NCBI RefSeq assembly: GCF_037113525.1
Contig: NZ_CP146963.1
Coordinates: 3,224,001-3,288,000 of the forward strand
Direction: 5' to 3'
DNA from: Butyrivibrio fibrisolvens
Lineage (GTDB): Bacteria; Bacillota; Clostridia; Lachnospirales; Lachnospiraceae
Length of the DNA: 64,000 nucleotides
Below, piece after piece: positions 41,723 through 50,039 of this stretch. The position numbers and the translations under genes are program-made. The notes under the pieces are model-generated. The model ran no database searches and had not been told where the DNA came from. It saw only the letters and a program-made list of their open reading frames with translations. How positions within the stretch are numbered: the stretch's first letter is position 1; every line of letters starts with the position of its first letter.

Positions 41723-41794
41723 TGCACCCGACAGGAATCGAACCTGCATTAAAGGCGTCGGAGGCCTTCGTTCTATCCATTAGACTACGGGTGC
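41723..41794 (-). tRNA. tRNA-Arg with CCG anticodon
   Basis: The minus strand folds as a cloverleaf: acceptor GCACCCG/CGGGTGC, D-arm GTCTAATGGATAGAAC, anticodon stem AAGGC/GCCTT with loop CTCCGAC giving anticodon CCG (reads CGG, Arg), and T-arm GCAGG-TTCGATT-CCTGT. The 3' CCA is not encoded. It stands alone between a DUF5688 gene and the SH3-domain gene. Confidence 0.93.
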
Positions 41795-41814
41795 CGGACG
41801 TCATTTTATTTTGT

Positions 41815-41841
41815 AAGGTCCCGATTTTGGTTCGGGACCTT
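41815..41841 (-). terminator. Hairpin between DUF5688 gene and tRNA
   Basis: AAGGTCCCGA pairs with TCGGGACCTT in a 10-bp stem with a short loop. No strong T-run follows on the minus strand (ACAAAATAAAAT), so it may be a weak terminator or a processing signal before the tRNA. Confidence 0.5.
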
Positions 41842-41877
41842 AATTGTTACAAATTTATTACGCACCAATGTATGATA

Positions 41878-42849
41878 TCATATTACACCTTTTATGTCCA
41901 TGTTTTTTTGACTAAGTCCAGTTTTTGACGCTATTTCGTTATAGTCTAAAAGCTCATCTTCTGCCCTGTCATAATAATAGATATTGTCTGATAAAACATC
42001 TTCTGTTTCAACTTCTGTCATGTTTACGAAGCTGACCATCTCATAAAGTCTGTCAGCTTTTATCTGATCAAAGCTCCCATCATCAAGCACAAGTATCACT
42101 TCATGTACAGATGAAGGTATAATATAAAAATTTTTGTTATATTTTCGAGACAATGCGCAAAGAAGTCCCGGATTAAGCATTACTGCAGCTCCGTATGTTC
42201 TATCTTTGTTAGTTAAGATCTTCAGGCAGGAAAGGGGATCATCTTCAGACATCTCTCCCCCAGATAAGCTTTTTCCTTTGCCAAGGCCTAGTCTGTCATT
42301 TATGACATCCATCAAAGGAAACAGATCATGATCATTCTTTATTATGGCATTAGCACAGGCTGCATCATACAGATCCTCTTCTGTAATGTTCCATGCTAAA
42401 GTGTGTACATTCTTGATCAAAACTACTCCTTCTGATGCTTTGGATGCTACAAGGCAATAATAAACGATCGCAAGATCCTTAAATTTTCTATGAGGCACCT
42501 CTGAAAGAAGCTTTTTATTTTTCTCATAATTTATAAGTTTGTACATGATCTTTTCACGGACCTTATCGTAATCCATGAAATAATCAAGATCAAAGAATAC
42601 ATTCCTGCTCTCAAGCCTTGCTTTTTTAATCTTTTCAATTATCTCCATGAAGCTGGTTCCATCAAGAAAAGCTTCATACAATGGCTCTAGATATATAACT
42701 TCCGAGATCTTATCTCCCGGTCTTGCAACATCAAGGCAGTTATAGGTAACTCCATTATTTTTATTTACATCGCAAAGCTTAACCTTACATTCAGGATAAA
42801 GCTCTGACACTACTGATACTATCTGATCACAAAATGACTTAAAATTCAT
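41878..42849 (-). CDS. DUF5688-like protein
   Basis: A 323-residue cytoplasmic protein without signal or membrane helix. The N-terminal layout, FKSFCDQIVSVVSELYP followed by NGVTYNCLDVARPGDKISEVIYLEPLYEAFLDG, resembles DUF5688 proteins common in Lachnospiraceae, often present in multiple copies per genome. Function is unknown for the family. A GGAG ribosome site precedes the ATG. It stands between efp (upstream) and the tRNA with its own hairpin downstream. The family assignment rests on pattern memory only. Confidence 0.65.
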   Translation of the reverse strand: MNFKSFCDQIVSVVSELYPECKVKLCDVNKNNGVTYNCLDVARPGDKISEVIYLEPLYEAFLDGTSFMEIIEKIKKARLESRNVFFDLDYFMDYDKVREKIMYKLINYEKNKKLLSEVPHRKFKDLAIVYYCLVASKASEGVVLIKNVHTLAWNITEEDLYDAACANAIIKNDHDLFPLMDVINDRLGLGKGKSLSGGEMSEDDPLSCLKILTNKDRTYGAAVMLNPGLLCALSRKYNKNFYIIPSSVHEVILVLDDGSFDQIKADRLYEMVSFVNMTEVETEDVLSDNIYYYDRAEDELLDYNEIASKTGLSQKNMDIKGVI

Positions 42850-42945
42850 ATACTCTCCAAATTATTATTCATACCGGGTATTCCCCGAATTTTTATACAA
42901 AATAATATGTGTGCAAGCATTCATTCGCTTGCCGGTCTTGCACAA

Positions 42946-42993
42946 CAAAAAAGGCAATAGAACTATCTTTATTTAAGATACTTCTATTGCCTT
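42946..42993 (-). terminator. Strong intrinsic terminator of efp
   Basis: On the minus strand AAGGCAATAGAA and, after one unpaired position, TATCTT pair with AAGATA and TTCTATTGCCTT, followed by TTTTTTG. This is an 18-bp interrupted stem. A second, weaker foldback (GTGCAAG/CTTGCAC) lies just beyond it. Confidence 0.88.
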
Positions 42994-43074
42994 ACAGACA
43001 TATTATATAGAGAGTTATATGCGGCCTGTTATGAGGCCTTCAAAAGCATATGATGTCCGATACGATACTGAGTA

Positions 43075-43632
43075 TTAAACTCTTGAAAGGTACTCGCCTG
43101 TTCTTGTATCGATCTTGATAACATCTCCCTGGTTAACGAAAAGAGGTACTGATACCTGTGCACCTGTCTCAACTGTAGCAGGCTTTGTAGCACCTGTAGC
43201 TGTATCACCCTTGAAACCAGGCTCTGTCTCTGTGATCTCAAGCTCTACAAAAAGAGGTGGCTCGATAGCAAATACGCTTCCGTTGTAGGAATTAACTTTG
43301 CACATCTCGTTCTCTTTAACGAACTTCATTGAATCTCCAACGATCTCCTGATTTACAGCGATCTGCTCATATGACTCAGTATCCATGAAGTTGAAAAGAT
43401 CACCATCATTGTAAAGATACTGCATATCTCTTCTCTCGATGTGAGCCTGAGGGAATTTCTCAGTAGGTCTGTAAGTTGTCTCGATAACACCACCGTTGAT
43501 GATATCCTTAAGCTTTGTACGAACGAAAGCTGCTCCCTTACCTGGCTTAACGTGCTGGAACTCGATAACCTGGCAAACCTTGCCGTCTACCTCGATTGTA
43601 ACACCATTTCTGAAATCACTGGCTGTAACCAT
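43075..43632 (-). CDS. efp: Elongation factor P
   Basis: Rescues ribosomes stalled at polyproline runs. The 185-residue protein shows the EF-P KOW-like domain with FQHVKPGKGAAFVRTKL, where Lys32 is at the tip that is modified in many bacteria. The central GDLFNFMDTESYEQ and the C-terminal GFKGDTATGATKPATVETG and DTRTGEYLSRV are standard. ATG 43632 has AGGAGG at proper spacing; the ORF's first 25 codons are not part of the gene. It has its own promoter and terminator. No modification enzyme gene is nearby. Confidence 0.96.
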   Translation of the reverse strand: MVTASDFRNGVTIEVDGKVCQVIEFQHVKPGKGAAFVRTKLKDIINGGVIETTYRPTEKFPQAHIERRDMQYLYNDGDLFNFMDTESYEQIAVNQEIVGDSMKFVKENEMCKVNSYNGSVFAIEPPLFVELEITETEPGFKGDTATGATKPATVETGAQVSVPLFVNQGDVIKIDTRTGEYLSRV

Positions 43633-43732
43633 AAAATCCTCCTGATAATAACATATAAAAGCAAACTGGACATTCGCCGCGGTGGGCTCAGTAATCCAAT
43701 TTAACAATTCTTACTTAAACAACACATCATAG

Positions 43733-43760
43733 TTTATACTAAAGAACGCTCTTTTGTCAA
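43733..43760 (-). promoter_or_regulatory. Promoter of efp
   Basis: On the minus strand TTGACA (43755-43760) and TATAAA (43733-43738) are 16 bases apart, about 100 bases before the efp start. Just upstream, TTACATTA and TAATGTAA form a perfect 8-bp inverted repeat around a 7-base loop. No ORF lies in this 270-base gap. Confidence 0.7.
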
Positions 43761-43902
43761 TATACTTTACATTATTAGATCTAATGTAATAAATTGCCGG
43801 GCTTAGTTCGACATCTTTAGAACTGAGGAATTCATAAAAATCCAGGATACAGCTCTATGTCAGGAACCTAACATTCACAAATCTAAAAAAATATGACTGC
43901 AC

Positions 43903-44343
43903 TTAACTTTTCAGATGATCTACTGCGTGGTCTATAGCTTCAAGATATCCCGCAAGGCCGTGGCCTACTATCTGCTCATCACATGCAGGAGCAGTTACAG
44001 AATTTGCTCTGAATGATTCTCTTGCATTGATATCAGAAATGTGGATCTCGATCTTATATATTTTTTCAAGGCTCTTAAGTGCATCATGGATAGCATAGCT
44101 GTAGTGTGTATATGCACCTGGATTTATAACGATTGCATCTGTTCCGTTAAAATATGCTTCCTGAAGCTTATCGATGATGGCACCTTCGTGATTGGACTGG
44201 TAACATTCAACGTCTGCGCCAACCTCTTTTGCTTTATCTTCTATTGATTTTATAAGGTAATCATAGTTCTGATCACCGTATACAGCTTTCTCTCTAATTC
44301 CAAGGAAGTTTAAGTTTGGTCCGTTAACAACTAATATTTTCAT
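43903..44343 (-). CDS. aroQ: 3-dehydroquinate dehydratase, type II
   Basis: Third step of the shikimate pathway, dehydrating 3-dehydroquinate to 3-dehydroshikimate. The 146-residue length and the motifs NGPNLNFLGIRE (catalytic loop), VECYQSNHEGAIIDK, IVINPGAYTHYSYAIHDAL and EIHISDINARESFRANS are diagnostic of the dodecameric type II enzyme. ATG 44343 is chosen since the family begins at MKILVVNGPNLN; 16 extra codons of the ORF are excluded. It follows the fused aroE-aroK gene by about 115 bases, so shikimate steps 3, 4 and 5 are clustered. Confidence 0.95.
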   Translation of the reverse strand: MKILVVNGPNLNFLGIREKAVYGDQNYDYLIKSIEDKAKEVGADVECYQSNHEGAIIDKLQEAYFNGTDAIVINPGAYTHYSYAIHDALKSLEKIYKIEIHISDINARESFRANSVTAPACDEQIVGHGLAGYLEAIDHAVDHLKS

Positions 44344-44458
44344 GATATGCCACTTTCTTTTTAATAATCTATTTAATGAGGTAGGTGTCAAAAGTTCCTT
44401 TTGACACCTTATGACAACCGGATTGTTACATCATTACTTTAAGTCTGTTTTCCTCTAA

Positions 44459-45847
44459 TCAAAGCCCCATGGCCTTAATGATCTCATCTGCGACAGCTTC
44501 CGGCGATTTACCATCAGTATCTATCACTATGTCAGCTGCCATTTCGTAGTACTTTCCTCTTTCTTCAAGCATCTGACCTATCTTTGCTTTAGGATCGTCT
44601 ACCTGAAGAAGGGGCCTTGTAGTATCTCCCTTGATACGGTCATATACTGCTTCGGCAGATGCCTTAAGATATACTACTTTGCCAAGCTTTGAAAGAAGTC
44701 TTCTGTTGATCTCGCGAAGAGGAAGGCCGCCGCCTGTAGCAAGGACGAGGCCGTCATGCTTTTCGCCGCACAAAACTTCAAGCTGCCTTGTCTCCATATC
44801 TCTGAAAGCTGCTTCTGACTTCGATGCAAAGATATCTGATATGGAAGTTTCATATGTTTCTTCTATAAGACTGTCTGTATCAAGCTTTTCATAAGAAAGT
44901 TTTCTTGCAAGCACTTTAGAAACTGTGGATTTACCGCTTCCCATATAGCCAACAAGTACAACATTCTTCTCATTTTCAAGCCTGTCGCACATTGCCTTAT
45001 AGACTATATCGCACTGCTCCTTTGTAATAGAGCATCCTGTCCAGAGTTCATAAGCATCAACGCCCTGATACAGGAGCATTTCAAGGCCGTTACAGACTTT
45101 AGCTCCGGCGCGCTCCGCAAGCTGCATGAATTTTGTATTCATGGGGCGATATACGATATCAAAGCCTGTATGTACAAGCTCGTAGAACTTAGGATCTTCG
45201 ATAATAGCTTTGTCATTATTAGGATGCATACCAACAGATGTTGACTGAACGCAAAGATACTTACTATCAGACGGGATCTTGTCGTACTCATCCATAGAAA
45301 GAGCTACAAACCTGCTTCCCTGAACCTTTTCTCCAACTTCTTTTACGACTTCCTGCGCCCTTTCAACAGTTCTGTTAAGAACATAAATGATCTCAGCACC
45401 TTCTGAAGCCATAAGAAAAGCTACAGCCCTTGCAACGCCGCCAGCTCCAAGGATTATTACTTTCTGACCTTTTATAGTTATATTCTGATTTGCAAGAGAC
45501 CTTTTTAGGCCTGTCATGTCAGTGTTATAGCCCTTATAGCCTGTTCCATCCTCTGTTCTGACAAGTGTATTAACAGCGCCAATATTTTTTGCCAGAGGAT
45601 CGATTTCCTTAAGATAAGGAATGACCGCTTCCTTGTGAGGAACAGTCGCATTCATTCCAAGGATATTTAAAGAAAATGCTCCTTTAACAGCATCTCCGAT
45701 ATCAGACGGGTCCACGTCAAAAGGAACATATACAAGATTCTTGCCTGTCATGCTTGCAAGAGTGTTATGGATAAGCGGAGAAAGCGTATGTCCCGCAGGA
45801 TGCGCTAATAATCCGCAGGTTAATGTCTTACCATCAGTTTCGTTCAA
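44459..45847 (-). CDS. aroE-aroK: Fused shikimate dehydrogenase and shikimate kinase
   Basis: A 462-residue bifunctional enzyme. The N-terminal AroE domain (about 1-285) has LSPLIHNTLAS, NATVPHKEAVI with the catalytic Lys, VNTLVR and the NADP fold GAGGVARAVAFLMA. The C-terminal AroK domain (about 292-462) has the P-loop GYMGSGKST, DTDSLIEE and the GGGLPLR motif. Together they convert 3-dehydroshikimate to shikimate 3-phosphate. The start is TTG with GGAGG 8 bases upstream, inside the yqeG-like gene, which it overlaps by 14 bases. Fusions of adjacent shikimate enzymes are known but this order is less common. Confidence 0.93.
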   Translation of the reverse strand: MNETDGKTLTCGLLAHPAGHTLSPLIHNTLASMTGKNLVYVPFDVDPSDIGDAVKGAFSLNILGMNATVPHKEAVIPYLKEIDPLAKNIGAVNTLVRTEDGTGYKGYNTDMTGLKRSLANQNITIKGQKVIILGAGGVARAVAFLMASEGAEIIYVLNRTVERAQEVVKEVGEKVQGSRFVALSMDEYDKIPSDSKYLCVQSTSVGMHPNNDKAIIEDPKFYELVHTGFDIVYRPMNTKFMQLAERAGAKVCNGLEMLLYQGVDAYELWTGCSITKEQCDIVYKAMCDRLENEKNVVLVGYMGSGKSTVSKVLARKLSYEKLDTDSLIEETYETSISDIFASKSEAAFRDMETRQLEVLCGEKHDGLVLATGGGLPLREINRRLLSKLGKVVYLKASAEAVYDRIKGDTTRPLLQVDDPKAKIGQMLEERGKYYEMAADIVIDTDGKSPEAVADEIIKAMGL

Positions 45848-46382
45848 GTGTAGGTCCTCCCAGATCAGGCCAGTTGTTTCCGTTTCTCTTTATATATCTT
45901 TTGTAAAAAAATAATACGATCCATTCAAAACGTCTTTTGATGACTATCTGGATCTCTTCCTTCTTGTCAATCTGGTCAACAAGGTATGACTTAATGCCAA
46001 CGCGCTTAGCTCCCCATACATCTGTAAAGAGCTGGTCTCCAACAAAAAAGGTATTGGTATTATCGGTATTCATAAGTTCCATAGCCTTAAGATAGCCTCT
46101 TTTGGCAGGCTTATTGGCTCTGTAAACATATCTGCTACCTACTGCATCGGCAAAAGACTTAACTCTGGACTCTTTATTGTTTGAAATAAGGACTGTATCA
46201 AATCCAATGCTCTTTAGCCTTTTAAAATGCTCTATGGCTCTCTTATCAGCAGGTGCTCCGTGAGGAACAAGGGTATTGTCGATATCATATACTACGCCCC
46301 TGTATCCAAGCTTATATAATTCTTCATATGGAATGTCGTAGGATGACTTAGCAGTAGCATCCGGATAAAATAAGTGTTTCAC
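45834..46382 (-). CDS. YqeG-family HAD phosphatase
   Basis: A 182-residue HAD-IIIA phosphatase. The nucleophile motif is GVVYDIDNTLVPHG, with VLISNNKESR as motif II and FVGDQLFTDVWGAKRVG as motif IV. The family resembles B. subtilis YqeG and mitochondrial PGP phosphatase Gep4, so phosphatidylglycerophosphate is a possible substrate; that is family knowledge, not visible here. The GTG start follows GGGAGG. Its 3' end overlaps the aroE-aroK start by 14 bases, so translation is coupled. Confidence 0.88.
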   Translation of the reverse strand: MKHLFYPDATAKSSYDIPYEELYKLGYRGVVYDIDNTLVPHGAPADKRAIEHFKRLKSIGFDTVLISNNKESRVKSFADAVGSRYVYRANKPAKRGYLKAMELMNTDNTNTFFVGDQLFTDVWGAKRVGIKSYLVDQIDKKEEIQIVIKRRFEWIVLFFYKRYIKRNGNNWPDLGGPTLERN

Positions 46383-46406
46383 AAAACCTCCCGTAGTTGA
46401 ATTTAT

Positions 46407-47165
46407 TCAGACAATTCCCGCAGATTTTAAAAGCGTCTTAGTGTATTCTGCGGAAGGATTTCTGTATATCTCGTCAGTTATGCCATATTCAACGATCTTG
46501 CCATCTTTCATGATCGCAACATGATCACAAAGATTATACACTACCCTAAGATCGTGTGAAATAAATAGTATAGAAAGATCCAATTTTTTGTGAAGGTGAT
46601 CAAGCAGCTCAAGTATCTGGGCCTGAATAGTAACGTCAAGAGCTGATACTGGCTCATCTGCGATAAGGATCTTGGGACTTTGCATAAGGCTAAGGGCTAT
46701 ACTTACTCTCTGTCTCTGACCACCTGAAAGCTGGGATGGATATCTGTTTACAAAATCCAGAGGAAGCTCAACCTGCTCACACACAGTCTTGATGCGCTCT
46801 TCCATCTCTTCATCTGTCCACTTACGTTTTCTGTCGACTTTAAGAGATTCCTTTAAGATCCAGTGTACAGTCCTTGCGGGGTTAAGACTTCCATAAGGAT
46901 CCTGAAATATCATCTGAGGATATTCGTCCGTTTTAACTATAGTGCCGGTAATATCCTTATTTATACCCATAATGGCTCTGGCAAGGGTAGATTTACCGCT
47001 TCCGCTCTCGCCTACAAGTCCAAGGACCTCACCCTTATATACAGGGAGTGACACATTTTTAAGGGCCTGAACCTTGCCTTTTTTCTCAAATATGCTTTTT
47101 CTTCGCTTATCGTAATAGACACAGAGATCGTTTATCTCTATTGCCTTTTCGTTCCATTCTTTCAT
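46407..47165 (-). CDS. oppF: Oligopeptide ABC transporter ATP-binding protein, OppF/DppF type
   Basis: A 252-residue cytoplasmic ATPase of the peptide importer. Walker A is GLVGESGSGKSTL, the signature is LSGGQRQRVSIA, Walker B is ILIADEPVSALD and the switch His is in FISHDLRVV. The usual C-terminal Opp/Dpp extension with a Cys-rich iron-sulfur segment is missing, as in shorter members. It is the last gene of the oppA-B-C-D-F set and is separated from oppD by a repeat-rich gap of about 150 bases. Confidence 0.92.
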   Translation of the reverse strand: MKEWNEKAIEINDLCVYYDKRRKSIFEKKGKVQALKNVSLPVYKGEVLGLVGESGSGKSTLARAIMGINKDITGTIVKTDEYPQMIFQDPYGSLNPARTVHWILKESLKVDRKRKWTDEEMEERIKTVCEQVELPLDFVNRYPSQLSGGQRQRVSIALSLMQSPKILIADEPVSALDVTIQAQILELLDHLHKKLDLSILFISHDLRVVYNLCDHVAIMKDGKIVEYGITDEIYRNPSAEYTKTLLKSAGIV

Positions 47166-47273
47166 ATAGACCGCTCTTTAATGTATTTTCATTCTTTTTA
47201 ACATATGATTCGCGACAGGCACTAACCTTTGATCCAATGTTTCAAGAATATATCTTTTATATAAATACTATAC

Positions 47274-47337
47274 TTATCTTTATCTATCTTTTTTATCTTT
47301 ATCTATCTTTTTTATCTTTATCTATCTTTTTTATCTT
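47274..47337. repeat. 19-bp tandem repeat (3 copies plus partial) at the oppD stop
   Basis: The plus-strand unit TATCTTTATCTATCTTTTT occurs three times in tandem followed by TATCTTT. The array runs through the oppD stop codon (47318-47320) into the oppD-oppF spacer; the copy nearest oppD encodes the terminal Lys-Asp-Lys-Lys-Asp-Arg. Confidence 0.88.
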
Positions 47338-48157
47338 TGCGCTCCGTCGTAAGATCAACTCTTGGAATCGAAGCTATAAGCTTTCTTGTATAGATATTCT
47401 TGGGCTTTGTGAAGATATCGTTTACGCTTCCGCTTTCTACGACTACGCCCTTTTGCATTACAAGAACTCTTGAACAGATCTGCCTTACAAGACTCAGATC
47501 ATGGGATATGAAAATAATTGATGTGCCTTCTTCCTTATTGATGCTCTTAAGAAGGTCTACTATCTGGGCCTGAACTGTTACGTCAAGAGCTGTTGTGGGT
47601 TCATCGGCAATCAGGATCTTGGGATGACCGATCATGGCTGCAGCAATCATGACACGCTGTCTCATACCACCAGAAAGTTCATGAGGATACATCTCATATA
47701 CTCTCTCAGGCTCATGAAGACCGACTTTGCCAAGCATACTTATGGCTCTTAATCTTCTTTCCTTCTTGTCTATCTCAGGATGGTGTATCCTAAGACTTTC
47801 TTCTGTCTGCCAGCCGATCTTTTTAACAGGATTAAGTGAAGTCATAGGCTCCTGGAATATCATTGATATCTCATCGCCCTGGAAAGTCCTTAACTTACGG
47901 CGGTTACAGGTAAGAAGGTCTTCTCCTTCGAACATGATACGTCCGCTTTTGTACATATCATGTCTGCTAAGAAGTCCTGCTATGGCAAGCGCACTTAAAC
48001 TCTTACCAGATCCAGACTCTCCAACGATTCCGACAATCTCGCCTTTGGACAGCTCAAGGTCGAAATCCTCAACAGCAGTCTGAGGCTGCTTATGATCATG
48101 AAATTCTATATGAAGATCGTTTACCGATAAAATAACTTCGAATTTATCACTACTCAT
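47318..48157 (-). CDS. oppD: Oligopeptide ABC transporter ATP-binding protein, OppD/DppD type
   Basis: A 279-residue ATPase with Walker A GIVGESGSGKSLSALA, signature LSGGMRQRVMIAAAM, Walker B ILIADEPTTALD and switch FISHDLSLV. This is the OppD member by its LSGGMRQR signature and position after oppC. It lacks the C-terminal Cys cluster seen in longer OppD proteins and ends in a charged KDKKDR tail made by a tandem repeat. The ATG follows GGAG. Confidence 0.92.
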   Translation of the reverse strand: MSSDKFEVILSVNDLHIEFHDHKQPQTAVEDFDLELSKGEIVGIVGESGSGKSLSALAIAGLLSRHDMYKSGRIMFEGEDLLTCNRRKLRTFQGDEISMIFQEPMTSLNPVKKIGWQTEESLRIHHPEIDKKERRLRAISMLGKVGLHEPERVYEMYPHELSGGMRQRVMIAAAMIGHPKILIADEPTTALDVTVQAQIVDLLKSINKEEGTSIIFISHDLSLVRQICSRVLVMQKGVVVESGSVNDIFTKPKNIYTRKLIASIPRVDLTTERKDKKDR

Positions 48158-48211
48158 AGTATTCTCCAGACAGGCGCTTGTTTATCCTGCCTTATTTCTT
48201 TTTATACATTC

Positions 48212-49024
48212 TCAGGCTTTTTTCCTAAGACCTTCTCCCAAAAACGAAAAGCCGAGCACCATCCAGACGATAGCAAATCCGGGGCCCAGTACGCAGACAG
48301 GGTTCTTAAGCATAAACTGCTGGGCGCTTGAAAGCATATTGCCAAGGCTGTCGTATGGAGGCTGGGATCCGATACCAAGATAGGAAAGTCCTGCCTCTGC
48401 AAGAACCGCATTATTAAAGCCAATCAAAACTGATGACCATAATACGCCTGTGATATTGGGCATGATGTGCTTGAAGATGATCCTGAATTCAGATGCTCCC
48501 TGGATCCTTGCATTCTCTACATAGTCCATGTTCCTGCATCTAAGTACTTCTGATCTCACGATCCTGGCAAAACTTGGGATAAAGGCTATACCCAGAGCGA
48601 CCATGACTACCACATTGCCTGAATCAAACAAGCTGACGATAACAAGCGCAAGAAGTATTGAAGGGAAAGCAAGCATTGCGTCTACGATACGCATGAACAC
48701 TTCATCAAGGAAGCCTCCAAAATATCCTGTTATAGCGCCAAGTATCGTACCAAGTCCTGCTCCTATGATCATGGTTCCAGTTGCAATAACAAGAGTAACC
48801 CTGCTACCATACATGACACGGCTGAAAATATCTCTGCCCTTATTATCTGTACCAAGTATGTGGCGAAAAGAAATACCCTGAAGCTTTTCAGCGGCATTCA
48901 TCTTAGTTGGATCATATGGCGTCCAAAAAATGCCAACCACAACTACAAGGAGCATTATGCCAGTAAGAATAAGGCCCCATAAAAGAAATGAATTTATTTT
49001 TTTGTCTTTTAATCTCTTAATCAT
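48212..49024 (-). CDS. oppC: Oligopeptide ABC transporter permease, OppC/DppC type
   Basis: A 270-residue permease with six predicted helices and the N-terminal pattern YDPTKMNAAEKLQGISFRHI, LGTDNKGRDIFSRVMYGSR typical of OppC/DppC. The docking loop is ENARIQGASEFRIIFKHIMPN. ATG 49024 overlaps the oppB stop by 8 bases and is preferred; an in-frame TTG at 49036 has no better site. It is transcribed with oppB. Confidence 0.92.
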   Translation of the reverse strand: MIKRLKDKKINSFLLWGLILTGIMLLVVVVGIFWTPYDPTKMNAAEKLQGISFRHILGTDNKGRDIFSRVMYGSRVTLVIATGTMIIGAGLGTILGAITGYFGGFLDEVFMRIVDAMLAFPSILLALVIVSLFDSGNVVVMVALGIAFIPSFARIVRSEVLRCRNMDYVENARIQGASEFRIIFKHIMPNITGVLWSSVLIGFNNAVLAEAGLSYLGIGSQPPYDSLGNMLSSAQQFMLKNPVCVLGPGFAIVWMVLGFSFLGEGLRKKA

Positions 49025-49961
49025 TGATAGCTTCAATTCTAGGATCCACCAGTCTGTAAATAATATCTACTAAAAGGTTAACCACCATAACAAGGATTGC
49101 GATTCCCATGATGATTGCTTCAACAACAGGATAGTCTCTGTTATTGATGGAACTAAGGAGCATACGCCCTATTCCGGGTATATTAAATACCTGCTCGATA
49201 ACGATCGATCCGCTGACCATGTCGGCCAGAGCCATTCCCATGAATGTGATAACAGGGATCATGGCATTCTTAAGTACGTGCCTGTACAGAACGCCTCTTG
49301 TGGTATTACCTCTACTGTAAGCTGTTCTTGTATAATCCTTGGATATCTCTTCTATTACGCTTCCTCTAAGGAGCTTAACGCACATAGTTATCTTTGGAAG
49401 TGCTATAGCAATAGCCGGGAATACAAGGTATCCGATAAAGCCCCAGAAATCAGATCTGTAGGATACAAATCCGCCCGGGATGAACAGATGAAGCGAAAGT
49501 CCAAACACAAGTGTGATGATGATACCTGAAAAGAAAGGAGGTATTGCCATTATTACCTGATCAAGGACTACAACTACCTTGTCTATAGCTCCGCCTTCAT
49601 GTCTTGCTGTAAATATTCCAAGAGGAATAGATATAACAAACATTAGTAAAAAAGCCATAACAGCCAGCCATATTGTTATCGGGATCTTATCAAGAATAAG
49701 CGCTGAAACGCTGCCATATGAATAAGACTCTCCCAGATCTCCATGCATAAATCCCCAGATCCATCTCAGATAGCGTACATATATCGGGTCATTTAATCCC
49801 ATCTCTTGTCGCAGTTTCTGAAGCTGTGCCTCTGAAGCCTCCGTTCCAAGGATCCTTGTAGCAGGATCTCCAGGTATTAAGTTAAATGCAAGAAACACCA
49901 GAATAGATACAACGATAAGCGTAAGTATCATCATTCCGGCTTTCTTTAAAATATACTTCAA
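49017..49961 (-). CDS. oppB: Oligopeptide ABC transporter permease, OppB/DppB type
   Basis: A 314-residue permease. The N-terminal helix and LIPGDPATRILG, then MGLNDPIYVRYLRWIWGFMHGDLGES are family marks; the docking loop is YTRTAYSRGNTTRGVLYRHVLKNA. The start is TTG with GGGAGG 8 bases upstream. It overlaps oppC. An upstream hairpin separates it from oppA. Confidence 0.93.
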   Translation of the reverse strand: MKYILKKAGMMILTLIVVSILVFLAFNLIPGDPATRILGTEASEAQLQKLRQEMGLNDPIYVRYLRWIWGFMHGDLGESYSYGSVSALILDKIPITIWLAVMAFLLMFVISIPLGIFTARHEGGAIDKVVVVLDQVIMAIPPFFSGIIITLVFGLSLHLFIPGGFVSYRSDFWGFIGYLVFPAIAIALPKITMCVKLLRGSVIEEISKDYTRTAYSRGNTTRGVLYRHVLKNAMIPVITFMGMALADMVSGSIVIEQVFNIPGIGRMLLSSINNRDYPVVEAIIMGIAILVMVVNLLVDIIYRLVDPRIEAIND

Positions 49962-49987
49962 CGTTGTGTCCTCCCCGGACTAGAAAT

Positions 49988-50020
49988 AAGGGCCCGACTT
50001 CCAAAAAGTCAGACCCTTTT
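49988..50020 (-). terminator. Hairpin between oppA and oppB
   Basis: On the minus strand AAGGGTCTGACTT pairs with AAGTCGGGCCCTT, with G-T wobbles, followed by ATTTC. It likely attenuates transcription so that the binding protein exceeds the permeases, or protects the oppA mRNA. Confidence 0.65.
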
Positions 50021-50039
50021 ACATGTCAGCTTTTTCAGA

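Noticed and set aside
44383..44409. 11-bp perfect inverted repeat between aroQ and aroE-aroK.
   Set aside because: No T-run and no matching partner elsewhere; noted only as another intergenic hairpin of uncertain meaning.
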